64,000 nt of DNA from Bradyrhizobium sp. Ce-3 (GTDB lineage: Bacteria > Pseudomonadota > Alphaproteobacteria > Rhizobiales > Xanthobacteraceae), in the NCBI RefSeq assembly GCF_022835695.1, contig NZ_BQUV01000006.1, forward strand, positions 186,001-250,000, read 5' to 3'. This document shows positions 18,774-28,360 of this stretch, one piece after another. The position numbers were made by a program, and so were the translations under genes. The notes beneath the pieces were generated by a model, which worked only from the letters and a program-made list of their open reading frames with translations, did not search any database and was not told where the DNA came from. Every line of letters starts with the position of its first letter. The stretch's first letter is position 1.

Positions 18774-19277
18774 ATGCGCGTCTCTCGCCGGATCCTCACG
18801 CTAGCCGCGGGGCTTGCGCTGGCCTTCGCGGTGCCGTTCGCGGTGACATTGCTGCTCACCGGCTCGGTCGCGGCGGTCTCCAAGCCGGAGCCGAAGAAGG
18901 CGGAGCCGCGCGTGCACCATGTGGTGCTGCCGATCAACAGCGACGACCCGACCACGATGCGGGCGCTGATCTCGACCGCGCTCAACCTCCCGAAATATTA
19001 TCGGGAGCGCAACGAGCCGTTCGAGATCGAAGTCGTTGCCTACAATGCCGGCGTCCACATGCTGCGGGCCGATACTTCGCCGGTGAAGGATTTGTTGCGG
19101 GTGGTGCGGGGCCTCACACCGGACATCCGTTTCGTGGTCTGCGAAGCCACCAAGCTCGGCATGGAACGCGCCGAGGGACATCCGCTGGTCCTGCTCGACA
19201 ATGTCGACCTGGTGCCGAATGGGCCCGGTCGGATCATCGAATTGCAGGAAGCCGGCTGGTCCTACATCCGGTCCTGA
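18774..19277 (+). CDS. DsrE-family protein with N-terminal membrane anchor or signal
   Basis: A 167-aa protein: a hydrophobic N-terminus (about 8-35) followed by a DsrE/DsrF-like alpha/beta domain (HHVVLPINSDDPTTMRALI, EVVAYNAGVHMLRAD, IRFVVCEATK). Exported DsrE-like proteins are linked to sulfur-compound handling. One Cys (CEATKLG) sits where DsrE proteins carry their reactive Cys. ATG 18774 is preferred because GAGGTGG lies 8 nt upstream; GTG 18765 is an in-frame alternative. It sits between doxX and tlpA. Confidence 0.88.
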   Translation: MRVSRRILTLAAGLALAFAVPFAVTLLLTGSVAAVSKPEPKKAEPRVHHVVLPINSDDPTTMRALISTALNLPKYYRERNEPFEIEVVAYNAGVHMLRADTSPVKDLLRVVRGLTPDIRFVVCEATKLGMERAEGHPLVLLDNVDLVPNGPGRIIELQEAGWSYIRS

Positions 19278-19312
19278 ACGATCTGGCCATCAACGCAAGC
19301 GGAGAACCCGAC

Positions 19313-19915
19313 ATGACGTCTGTTCGCGTGCCCACGCGCCGCGCCGTTGTCGCCGGCATGATCGGCGCCGGTGCCTCGTTCGCGATGCCGGCAGCACGTC
19401 TGCACGCCGCGTCGGGGCCGCCGCAATTCGGCACCATCCGGCACCAGTTCACGCAGATCGAGGGCGCCCGCCCGGTGCCGCCGGTTGCGATCCCCGCGCT
19501 CGCCGGCGGCGTGCTCGACCTCGCCGCGTTCAGAGGCAGGCTGGTGCTGGTGAACTTCTGGGCCACCTGGTGCGCGGCGTGCCGCACCGAGCTGCCGATG
19601 CTGGATCGGCTCGCCGCCAGCGGCCGCAGCGACCTTACGGTTGTCGCCATCAGCACCGATCGCAACCGGGCGGCGGTCGCGCCCTATGTCAGGCAGCTCA
19701 AGCTTCGCAAGCTTGCGATCGGCTTCGATCCGGGCGGTCTCGTCTCGCGCGTCGACGCCGCCGAGGTCGACACGCCGTTCGCGCTCTACGGCATGCCGAT
19801 CTCGTTCCTGATCGGCATCACCGGACAGGTCGAGGGCTATATCACGGGAGAGGCGGACTGGCTGTCCACGGAGGCGGGTGCGGTGTTCGATTATTATGCG
19901 GCCGGTGGGCGGTGA
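19313..19915 (+). CDS. TlpA-like thiol:disulfide reductase
   Basis: A 200-aa thioredoxin-fold protein with an N-terminal twin-arginine-like signal (PTRRAVVAGMIGAGASFA, about 7-25). The active site is NFWATWCAACRTELPML, with a CAAC motif near residues 84-87 and the cis-Pro loop YGMPISFLI near 163. It should act in the periplasm as a reductant or in cytochrome maturation. It follows the dsrE-like gene by 35 nt in the same HxlR-linked operon, suggesting a thiol/sulfur-stress pathway. CAAC is unusual; many TlpA/ResA proteins have CxPC. Confidence 0.92.
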   Translation: MTSVRVPTRRAVVAGMIGAGASFAMPAARLHAASGPPQFGTIRHQFTQIEGARPVPPVAIPALAGGVLDLAAFRGRLVLVNFWATWCAACRTELPMLDRLAASGRSDLTVVAISTDRNRAAVAPYVRQLKLRKLAIGFDPGGLVSRVDAAEVDTPFALYGMPISFLIGITGQVEGYITGEADWLSTEAGAVFDYYAAGGR

Positions 19916-19921
19916 GATCGC

Positions 19922-20009
19922 GTAGCCCGGATGAAGCGAAGCGAAATCCGGGACCGGTCAATCCACGATGAACGCGGCCCCGGATTGCGCTGCGCTCCAT
20001 CCGGGCTAC
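19922..20009. repeat. Dispersed inverted repeat, family A copy 3
   Basis: GTAGCCCGGATGAAGCGAAG at the left, CCATCCGGGCTAC at the right. It lies between the convergent tlpA-like and ialB-like genes and may fold as a bidirectional terminator. Confidence 0.8.
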
Positions 20010-20032
20010 ACCTTCATGTGCCGCTCGTTCCC

Positions 20033-20563
20033 CTACGGCAACTTGTCGTAGCCCTCGGCCAGCCCATTCAGGCTGAGCGGAAAGCCGATGCCCTCTTCCG
20101 GGGTCTCGAAGATGATGAATGTCGCGGTTTTGGCGTTCTTGAGCTGGCCGAGCAGCTTGTCGTCCATCACGACCTCGGCGACGCAGCCATTGGGCAGGCA
20201 GCGGACAAAACCGGCGCGGCCGACGTCCTGATTGTCGAGCTTGAGGCCGAGGCCCGAGGGCAGCAGCACGCCGAGCGGCGCGACCACGCGCATCAGGCGG
20301 CTCTTCTGGTCGGCAGTCTTCAGCACGATCACGGTCAGACCGGCGTTGGAGCGGTCTTCGGCTACCACGCTCTGGATCAGCGCGCATTGCTCGGCTTGGG
20401 CGCCGGGCGGAGTGTCGCAGCGGATCTGCCAGTCGCCATGGACCGAGCGCACCGCGCCCTGGGCGTTCGCCGGCTGGGTCAGAGCCAAAACGGTGAGGGC
20501 GAGCACCAGCAGGCTGCCGAGCCAGCCGGCCTTCTGTCCTGCCAGAATGTTCGAAGCGCCCAT
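20033..20563 (-). CDS. Invasion-associated locus B (IalB) family protein
   Basis: An exported 176-aa protein with a signal peptide (about 1-34, ending ANAQG). The IalB fold follows: VHGDWQIRCDT, CALIQSVV, a hydrophobic core, and FVRCLPNGCVAEVVMDD with the paired Cys typical of the family. Members were named from Bartonella, but in free-living alphaproteobacteria the role is unknown. It is monocistronic here, with a long spacer up to coxB. Confidence 0.9.
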   Translation of the reverse strand: MGASNILAGQKAGWLGSLLVLALTVLALTQPANAQGAVRSVHGDWQIRCDTPPGAQAEQCALIQSVVAEDRSNAGLTVIVLKTADQKSRLMRVVAPLGVLLPSGLGLKLDNQDVGRAGFVRCLPNGCVAEVVMDDKLLGQLKNAKTATFIIFETPEEGIGFPLSLNGLAEGYDKLP

Positions 20564-21047
20564 CCGGGTCGATCCTTTAGATGTTGGTCAGTCCGGCCAT
20601 TTCGGCCGCCGGTCGCACGCGCAAGTCGACTGATACCGCAATAGGGCGCCTTGAAGGCGATCCTGGAGCCATTCCCGCGCCGGATTGCGGCAGCCTGCAG
20701 CGAATCAGGTTCCTGTGGGCGATCCCGTCTGTGGGTACATCCGGCAATTCCCCTGTCAACTGCATGCGGCGTTGTTTCGGCGACTTTCGCTTGATTCTGC
20801 GGGAAAAATCGCAAGCGGCAGGTTCATCGCAGGCGCATGGCTTTCGGCCCTACTACTGCATTGCGAGCGCCTGAGAATTATGGTTTGAGAGGCTGGATTT
20901 CGACGCGTTCTAGCGATCTGGCTCCCGTACCCACCTTGACTCAGAGACGGGTATGTCCGGAAGGCCGTTTGTCAGGGCGGATCGTGCTGCATTTCCGGCC
21001 ACATGCCGGGGGTGCTTTGGGGAATAATGCAAGGGAGCGCGAGCGGC
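20564..21047. other. 484-bp region upstream of coxB without a clear gene
   Basis: It must hold the ialB promoter (minus) and the cox-cluster promoter (plus). TTGACT at 20936 is a possible -35, but I could not find a matching -10. Only short overlapping ORFs with poor start sites occur here. Confidence 0.5.
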
Positions 21048-21887
21048 ATGAATATGTCGATTGGCCGGTTGGGCAGGCAATTGCTGGGGTTGGCGGTAGC
21101 GGGTGTGGCGTCGATCGCCGCGGGATCGGCCTTCGCCGAAATGGGGCAGCCGGCGCCGTGGGAGCACACGCTGCAGGAAGCCGCGACCCCGGTGATGGAA
21201 AACATCATCTGGTTCCACAATTTCCTGCTGGTGCTGATCACCGTGATCACGCTGTTCGTGCTGGCGCTGCTCATCATCGTGGTGGTGAAGTTCAACGCCC
21301 GCGCCAACCCGGTCCCCTCCAAGACCACCCACAACACGCTGATCGAAGTGGCTTGGACGCTGATCCCGGTCCTGATCCTGGTCGGCATCGCGGTGCCGTC
21401 GTTCCGCCTGCTGTTCCTGGAGCTCGACGTGCCGAAGCCGGACCTCACCGTGAAGGTGACCGGCAAGCAGTGGTACTGGTCCTACGCCTACCCGGATAAC
21501 GGCAAGTTCGAGTTCGACTCGCTGCTCGACAAGGACAAGCAGCCTCGTCTGCTCGGCGTCGACAACGAGATGGTGGTCCCGGTCAACAAGGTGGTGCGGA
21601 TCCAGACCACCGGCGCCGACGTGATCCATTCCTTCGCGGTGCCGGCCTTCGGCGTGAAGATCGACTCGGTTCCCGGCCGCCTCAACGAGAGCTGGTTCAA
21701 GGCCACCAAGACCGGCGTGTTCTACGGCCAGTGCTCGGAATTGTGCGGCAAGGACCACGCCTTCATGCCGATCGCGGTGCGGGTCGTCAGCGACCAGGAA
21801 TTCGCGACCTGGGTTGAGGGCGCGAAGAAGAAGTTTGCGACCAACCCGGCGAATTCCTACGCCTCGGCTGGTCAGGCGGCGCAGTAA
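21048..21887 (+). CDS. coxB: Cytochrome c oxidase subunit II
   Basis: Subunit II of the aa3-type oxidase, 279 aa from ATG 21048. It has a signal peptide, two transmembrane helices (about 48-70 and 90-112) and a periplasmic cupredoxin domain. The CuA ligands are in GQCSELCGKDHAFMPI near residue 230, with the upstream His in ADVIHSFAVPAFG, and the aromatic electron-entry region is QWYWSYAYPD. The start is ambiguous: ATG 21027 with a GGGGAATA just upstream is in frame. It is the first gene of the cox cluster and takes electrons from cytochrome c. Confidence 0.95.
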   Translation: MNMSIGRLGRQLLGLAVAGVASIAAGSAFAEMGQPAPWEHTLQEAATPVMENIIWFHNFLLVLITVITLFVLALLIIVVVKFNARANPVPSKTTHNTLIEVAWTLIPVLILVGIAVPSFRLLFLELDVPKPDLTVKVTGKQWYWSYAYPDNGKFEFDSLLDKDKQPRLLGVDNEMVVPVNKVVRIQTTGADVIHSFAVPAFGVKIDSVPGRLNESWFKATKTGVFYGQCSELCGKDHAFMPIAVRVVSDQEFATWVEGAKKKFATNPANSYASAGQAAQ

Positions 21888-21932
21888 GCCTCAAGGGTTT
21901 TGGGCCCAGGGCTTACAGCGCGGACGGAATAA

Positions 21933-23600
<1,668 letters not shown>

Positions 23601-23611
23601 GTCCAAGACAA

Positions 23612-23642
23612 CGCGGCGCACCCTGGGTGCGCCGCGCCTTTT
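23612..23642 (+). terminator. Terminator-like hairpin between coxA and ctaB
   Basis: CGCGGCGCACC (23612-23622) pairs with GGTGCGCCGCG (23626-23636) around a 3-nt loop, followed by CCTTTT. It is intra-operonic, so it may attenuate downstream expression. Confidence 0.75.
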
Positions 23643-23663
23643 GAAGAGAAGTGAGACCTGATC

Positions 23664-24602
23664 TTGTCGGTTGTCGATCACAACGCCATCGAGCTGCCCC
23701 GGATCTCCGAGGCCGAAGTGGGCGACTACATCGCGCTCCTGAAGCCGCGCGTGATGTCGCTGGTGATCTTTACCGCGCTGGTCGGGCTGATGATCGCGCC
23801 GGTGCACGTGCATCCGGTGCTGGCGTTCACCTCGATCCTGTGCATCGCGGTCGGCGCCGGCGCCTCCGGCGCGCTTAATATGGCCTATGAGAGCGACGTC
23901 GACGCGTTGATGTCGCGCACCGCCAACCGGCCGATCCCGCGCGGCCGGATCACCCAGGCCGAGGCCGCTGCCTTCGGCCTGACGCTCGCCTTCTTCTCGG
24001 TGATGACGCTCGGCATCCTGGTCAATTGGGTGGCGGGCGCGCTGCTGGCCTTCACCATCTTCTTCTATGCCGTGATCTACACGATGCTGCTGAAGCGCTG
24101 GACCGCGCAGAACATCGTGATCGGCGGCGCGGCCGGCGCACTGCCGCCGGTGGTGGCCTGGGCCGCCGCGACCGGCTCGCTCTCGGTCGAGCCGATCCTG
24201 CTATTCCTGATCATCTTCTTCTGGACCCCGCCGCACTTCTGGGCGCTGGCGCTGTTCCGCAGCGACGACTATGCGCGCGCCGGCATCCCGATGCTGCCGG
24301 TCGTCGCCGGACCCGACGCGACCCGGCTCCAGATCCTGCTCTACACCGTCGTGCTGGTCGCGATCGCGCTGGCACCATGGCCGCTCGGCTATTTCGACGC
24401 GATCTACGGCGTCACGTCGCTGGTGCTCGGCGCCGGCATGCTGTGGCTCGCCATCGAGGTCTATCGCCGCCGCGAGGGTGTTGCAGCCAACCGCGCCACG
24501 CGCCGGCTGTTCGCCTTCTCGATCCTTTATCTGTTCGCGCTGTTCGCCGTCCTCCTCGCCGAGGTCGTCGTCCGCGCGATCCTGCCCGTCTTCATCGGGT
24601 AG
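23664..24602 (+). CDS. ctaB: Protoheme IX farnesyltransferase (heme O synthase)
   Basis: UbiA-type prenyltransferase of 312 aa with about nine transmembrane helices, adding farnesyl to heme b to make heme O for the oxidase. The first aspartate-rich motif is [20 protein letters not shown] near 75-94, and the second loop carries [24 protein letters not shown]. The only plausible start is TTG (23664); no in-frame ATG or GTG fits. It lies 63 nt after coxA. The weak start and the upstream hairpin both suggest low expression relative to coxA. Confidence 0.95.
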   Translation: MSVVDHNAIELPRISEAEVGDYIALLKPRVMSLVIFTALVGLMIAPVHVHPVLAFTSILCIAVGAGASGALNMAYESDVDALMSRTANRPIPRGRITQAEAAAFGLTLAFFSVMTLGILVNWVAGALLAFTIFFYAVIYTMLLKRWTAQNIVIGGAAGALPPVVAWAAATGSLSVEPILLFLIIFFWTPPHFWALALFRSDDYARAGIPMLPVVAGPDATRLQILLYTVVLVAIALAPWPLGYFDAIYGVTSLVLGAGMLWLAIEVYRRREGVAANRATRRLFAFSILYLFALFAVLLAEVVVRAILPVFIG

Positions 24603-24640
24603 GGACGCCGGGGGGCGAGATGGGGGCGCACGGGATACCA

Positions 24641-24805
24641 ATGGACGAGAAACACGAACCGGAAGGCATCGTCCTCACCGAGGCGCAGCTCAGGAGCCGC
24701 CGCCAGCGCTCGATCGCGATTGCGCTCGCGCTCGGCGTCATGGTCGTGCTGTTCTTCGCCGTTACCCTCGTCAAGGGGCCGGCCGTGCTGGTGCGGCCGC
24801 TGTGA
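24641..24805 (+). CDS. Small single-pass membrane protein in cox cluster (CoxF-like)
   Basis: A 54-aa ORF: a hydrophilic N-terminus ([20 protein letters not shown]) followed by one transmembrane helix ([20 protein letters not shown]) and a short tail. Its position between ctaB and ctaG and its shape match the small CoxF-type proteins of alphaproteobacterial oxidase operons; the function is not established. Its TGA overlaps a possible GTG start of ctaG. ATG 24620, preceded by GGGGGGCGAG, is an alternative start. Confidence 0.75.
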   Translation: MDEKHEPEGIVLTEAQLRSRRQRSIAIALALGVMVVLFFAVTLVKGPAVLVRPL

Positions 24806-24810
24806 ACGAG

Positions 24811-25449
24811 ATGGCGAACCAGGGCACACCGCAGGCTCCGCAAGGCGAGGGCAAGAAGGTCACGCGCCGCATGCTGACGCGCGACGCCATGGTCGCGTCG
24901 ATCTGCGGCTTCGTCGTGGTGCTGATGGTCGGCGCGTCCTACGCGGCCGTGCCGTTCTACAACTGGTTCTGCCGCACCACCGGCTTCAACGGCACCACCC
25001 AGGTCGCGACCTCGCTGCCTTCGGATGCGCCGCTCGAGCGCACCATCGCGGTCAGCTTCGATTCCAACGTCGCGCCGGGCCTGCCCTGGAAGTTCGAGGC
25101 CGAGCAGACCACGATCGACGTCAAGATCGGCCAGGTGGTCACGGTCTATTACACCGTGACCAACCAGTCGGCGCGCACCACGACCGGACAAGCCGCCTAC
25201 AACGTCGCGCCGCTGACGGTCGGCGCCTATTTCCAGAAGATCAACTGCTTCTGCTTCACCGAGCAGACCATGGCGCCGGGCGAGAAGCGCGAGATGGCCG
25301 TGGTGTTCTATGTCGATCCGGCGCTGGCCAAGGACAGCGAGAACGACACGCTGAAGACGATCACTTTGTCCTACACTTTCTTTCCCGTGCGCGATCCGAC
25401 GCCGAAGCCGGTGGCGGCCGGCGAGGCGGAGCAGCGCAAGGGCGGCTAG
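24811..25449 (+). CDS. ctaG: Cytochrome c oxidase assembly protein CtaG (Cox11)
   Basis: Copper chaperone of 212 aa that inserts CuB into subunit I. One transmembrane helix (about 30-50) is followed by a periplasmic Ig-like domain with the copper-binding Cys pair in [11 protein letters not shown] near residue 150. [10 protein letters not shown] just after the helix holds the third conserved Cys. GTG 24802, overlapping the preceding stop as GTGA, is an alternative start and would couple translation. Confidence 0.94.
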   Translation: MANQGTPQAPQGEGKKVTRRMLTRDAMVASICGFVVVLMVGASYAAVPFYNWFCRTTGFNGTTQVATSLPSDAPLERTIAVSFDSNVAPGLPWKFEAEQTTIDVKIGQVVTVYYTVTNQSARTTTGQAAYNVAPLTVGAYFQKINCFCFTEQTMAPGEKREMAVVFYVDPALAKDSENDTLKTITLSYTFFPVRDPTPKPVAAGEAEQRKGG

Positions 25450-25505
25450 GTTTCGGAATTCAAGACTTGAGACGTGCCTGAGGGCACGCGAATGGAGAGG
25501 CGGCA

Positions 25506-26402
25506 ATGGCTGAGGCGCAAGTCAAGCATCACGACTATCATCTCGTCGACCCGAGCCCGTGGCCGGTGGTCGGCTCGATCTCGGCCTTCATCATGGCGTT
25601 CGGTGCGATCGGCTGGATGCACCACATGTTCTCCGCCGCCCCGATCGTGTTCGGCGTCGGCGCCATCGGCGTGCTCTACACCATGGCGAGCTGGTGGGGC
25701 GACGTGATCAAGGAAGCCCAGTACAAGGGCGACCACACCCGCGTGGTGCAGATCAGCCACCGCTACGGCATGATCCTGTTCATCGCCTCCGAGGTGATGT
25801 TCTTCGTCGCCTGGTTCTGGGCCTTCTTCAACTCGGCGCTGTTCCCGGCCGACGCGGTGCACGCCACGCGCGATGCGGTGTTCGGCTGCGGCGCCGGCAC
25901 CGCGATGGGCGCCTGCTCGGTTCCCGGCACCTGGCCGCCGCACGGCATCGAGACCTTCGATCCCTGGCATCTGCCGCTGCTCAACACGCTGCTGCTGCTG
26001 ACCTCGGGCACCACGGTCACCTGGGCGCACCATGCGCTCTTGGAGAACGACCGTCAGGGCCTCAAGCAGGGCCTGATCCTCACCGTGATTCTCGGCGCCC
26101 TCTTCACCTGCGTGCAGGCCTATGAGTACGCCCATGCGACGTTCTCGTTCGGCGGCAACGTCTATGGCGCGACCTTCTTCATGGCAACCGGGTTCCATGG
26201 CTTCCACGTGCTGGTCGGCACCATCTTCTTGCTGGTCTGCCTGATCCGCGCCTATGCCGGCCACTTCACGCCGAAGCAGCACCTCGGCTTCGAGTTTGCC
26301 GCCTGGTACTGGCACTTCGTCGACGTGGTCTGGCTGTTCCTGTTCATCTGCATCTACGTCTGGGGCCACGGCGCCGAGACGATGGCGCACGGCGCCCACT
26401 GA
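25506..26402 (+). CDS. ctaE: Cytochrome c oxidase subunit III
   Basis: Seven-helix subunit III of the aa3 oxidase, 298 aa. It starts [17 protein letters not shown] and contains [14 protein letters not shown] and [16 protein letters not shown], with [16 protein letters not shown] at the end. It stabilises the catalytic core and proton uptake. GAGAGGCGGCA precedes the ATG. It is followed by a terminator hairpin and then DUF983. Confidence 0.96.
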   Translation: MAEAQVKHHDYHLVDPSPWPVVGSISAFIMAFGAIGWMHHMFSAAPIVFGVGAIGVLYTMASWWGDVIKEAQYKGDHTRVVQISHRYGMILFIASEVMFFVAWFWAFFNSALFPADAVHATRDAVFGCGAGTAMGACSVPGTWPPHGIETFDPWHLPLLNTLLLLTSGTTVTWAHHALLENDRQGLKQGLILTVILGALFTCVQAYEYAHATFSFGGNVYGATFFMATGFHGFHVLVGTIFLLVCLIRAYAGHFTPKQHLGFEFAAWYWHFVDVVWLFLFICIYVWGHGAETMAHGAH

Positions 26403-26421
26403 TTTCACCGACGTGCTAAGA

Positions 26422-26452
26422 GGGGGCGGCCGAACGGCCGCCCCTTTGCTTT
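26422..26452 (+). terminator. Terminator-like hairpin between ctaE and the DUF983 gene
   Basis: GGGGCGGCCG (26423-26432) pairs with CGGCCGCCCC (26435-26444), followed by TTTGCTTTT. As after coxA, TTTTGAAGAGAA follows and supplies the next gene's ribosome-binding site. Confidence 0.8.
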
Positions 26453-26464
26453 TGAAGAGAACCG

Positions 26465-26851
26465 ATGACCGATACCCCGCCCACTGTGACCGAGAGCGCG
26501 TTGCGCGGCATCGCCTGCCGCTGCCCGCGCTGCGGCAAGGGCAAGCTCTATTCCGGCTTTCTGACGCTGGCGCCGCGCTGCCAGGCCTGCGGCCTCGACT
26601 ACGCCTTCATCGATGCCGGTGACGGGCCGGCGATCTTCATCATCATGCTGGCCGGCGCCATCGTGGTCGCGGCGGCGCTGATCGTCGAGGTGAAGTACCA
26701 GCCGCCGTTCTGGGTGCATGCCGCGCTGTGGCTGCCGTTGATCGTGGTGACCACGATCCTGCCGCTGCGTTCCATGAAGGCGCTGTTGATCGCGCTGCAA
26801 TTCCACCACAAGGCCGCCGAAGGCCAATTGATCGAGCGCGACCCGAAATGA
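26465..26851 (+). CDS. DUF983 zinc-ribbon membrane protein
   Basis: A 128-aa protein with an N-terminal zinc ribbon (CRCPRCGKGKLYSGF then CQACGLDY, two Cys pairs about 23 residues apart) and two transmembrane helices (about 57-77 and 81-100). DUF983 genes are common in alphaproteobacterial oxidase clusters and are thought to help assembly; the mechanism is unknown. The TGA overlaps the ATG of surf1 (ATGA). Confidence 0.9.
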   Translation: MTDTPPTVTESALRGIACRCPRCGKGKLYSGFLTLAPRCQACGLDYAFIDAGDGPAIFIIMLAGAIVVAAALIVEVKYQPPFWVHAALWLPLIVVTTILPLRSMKALLIALQFHHKAAEGQLIERDPK

Positions 26852-27681
26852 ACGACACCACGAACAAAGCGTCTTCCAGCGAAGTGGGTACCGCTTCGCG
26901 CCAACAAAATGCGTCAAAAGGCTCGCACCGGCCGAGCGCGGCCGGCTTCGGCATCTTCACGCTGATCCTGATTGCGGTGTTTGTCGCCCTCGGCTTCTGG
27001 CAATTGCAGCGCCGCGTCGAGAAGCATGCGCTGATCGCCGCGCTCGACACGCGGCTGGCCGCACCGACCGAAGCGCTGCCGCCGCCATCGGCATGGCCCA
27101 CGCTGAGCTCGGCGAGGGACGAATTCCGCCGCGTCACCCTGACCGTGACCTATGCGAAGCAGCCCGACGTGATGGTCTTCAGCTCCGGCTCCGCGGTGCG
27201 CGACGACGTTTCGGGACCCGGCACCTGGGCTTTCCTGCCGGCCAAACTCGCCAGCGGCGAGACCATCGTGATCAATACCGGCTTTGTGCAGAACACGATG
27301 CAGGACCGCGCCTTCGAGGATCGTGTCGCCGGCCGGCTCGTCACCGGCACGCCGGTCGAACTCACCGGTTACATCCGCTTTCCCGAGCCGCCGGGCCGGC
27401 TGACCCCGAAGGAAGATCTTGCGAAGCGGCTGTGGTTCGTGCGCGACCATCGCGCGATGGCGCAGGCGCTCGGCTGGGGCAAGGACGGTGCTCAGCTCGC
27501 GCCGTTCTATATCGACCTCGAGGCCCCGGTGCCCGACAGCGGCACGCCCAAACCTGGCCCGCTCAAGGTCCGTCTCAAGGACGACCACATGCAGTACGCG
27601 ATCACCTGGTTCTCGCTGGCCGCCGCGGTCACGATCGCCTTCGGCCTGTGGTGGCGCGGCCAGCGCCGCAGGGGTGCTTGA
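26848..27681 (+). CDS. surf1: SURF1 family oxidase assembly protein
   Basis: SURF1/Shy1 protein of 277 aa that helps place heme a in subunit I. It has an N-terminal helix (about 31-51) ending in GFWQLQRR, a periplasmic domain, and a C-terminal helix (YAITWFSLAAAVTIAFGLWW). NTGFVQ and GYIRFPEPP are conserved SURF1 blocks. The ATG overlaps the DUF983 stop, so the two are coupled. It is the last gene of the oxidase cluster and converges on a membrane-protein gene only 2 nt away. Confidence 0.93.
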   Translation: MNDTTNKASSSEVGTASRQQNASKGSHRPSAAGFGIFTLILIAVFVALGFWQLQRRVEKHALIAALDTRLAAPTEALPPPSAWPTLSSARDEFRRVTLTVTYAKQPDVMVFSSGSAVRDDVSGPGTWAFLPAKLASGETIVINTGFVQNTMQDRAFEDRVAGRLVTGTPVELTGYIRFPEPPGRLTPKEDLAKRLWFVRDHRAMAQALGWGKDGAQLAPFYIDLEAPVPDSGTPKPGPLKVRLKDDHMQYAITWFSLAAAVTIAFGLWWRGQRRRGA

Positions 27682-27683
27682 GA

Positions 27684-28340
27684 TCAAGTCGAAAGCGCGT
27701 GGCCGGCGTTGATCAGGCGGATCAGCGTGTCACCCCAGAGCGCGCCGAGAATTCCGGTCAGCACAAACGCGGCCCAGAACAGCGCAGGCCGCGCGATCCG
27801 CGCCCAGCGAGCCGCGGCCACCGCCGGCAGGCCGATTGCGACGGCCAGCAGCACGATGGACGAGCCGGTCTGACCGGGATCCACCACCCAATCGGCCAAC
27901 GAACTGGCGAATGCCTGCGCAAGCATCGCGACAATCCAAAACGGCGCGTGGTCCCGGATCGAGCCGACGGCGAGCAAGCCCGCTGTTCCCGCCACCCGAG
28001 CCCAGACAATCAGGGCGAGCGCGAACAGCGCCGCCAACTGGACGGAGGGGACAACATCGCCGATCCCGAGTGACCGGTCCGCCATATGGGCCAATGCCGC
28101 GCTGAGGGTCGAGACGCCCACCAGCACCGGCCAGAACGCGTTCCGACCGCTCCGTTCGCGAGCGTACAGGGCTCCAATCAAAGCCACGACGGCCGCAGCC
28201 AGGAAGTGACTTCCCTTGCCCGCAACGGCATGGCCCCCGATTTCGCCCAGCGCTGCGGCAACGGTCCTCATCGCCCAGAACCGCAACGCGGCCTCGCGCA
28301 CTCCGATCGTCCCTCGCATCGCGCTGTAACGCATGTCCAT
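27684..28340 (-). CDS. COG4705-like membrane protein
   Basis: A 218-aa polytopic membrane protein with about seven hydrophobic segments. It resembles bacterial membrane-anchored proteins of the COG4705 group (FWAMRTVAAALGEIGG; FWAAFVLTGILGALWGDTL). That family has internal two-fold repetition, and the two quoted segments look like the repeat units. Function unknown. GGAG lies 7 nt before the ATG. It follows the RND permease by 20 nt on the same strand, so it may be the last gene of that operon. Confidence 0.75.
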   Translation of the reverse strand: MDMRYSAMRGTIGVREAALRFWAMRTVAAALGEIGGHAVAGKGSHFLAAAVVALIGALYARERSGRNAFWPVLVGVSTLSAALAHMADRSLGIGDVVPSVQLAALFALALIVWARVAGTAGLLAVGSIRDHAPFWIVAMLAQAFASSLADWVVDPGQTGSSIVLLAVAIGLPAVAAARWARIARPALFWAAFVLTGILGALWGDTLIRLINAGHALST

Positions 28341-28360
28341 GCTCGTCTCCGCTGCAACGT

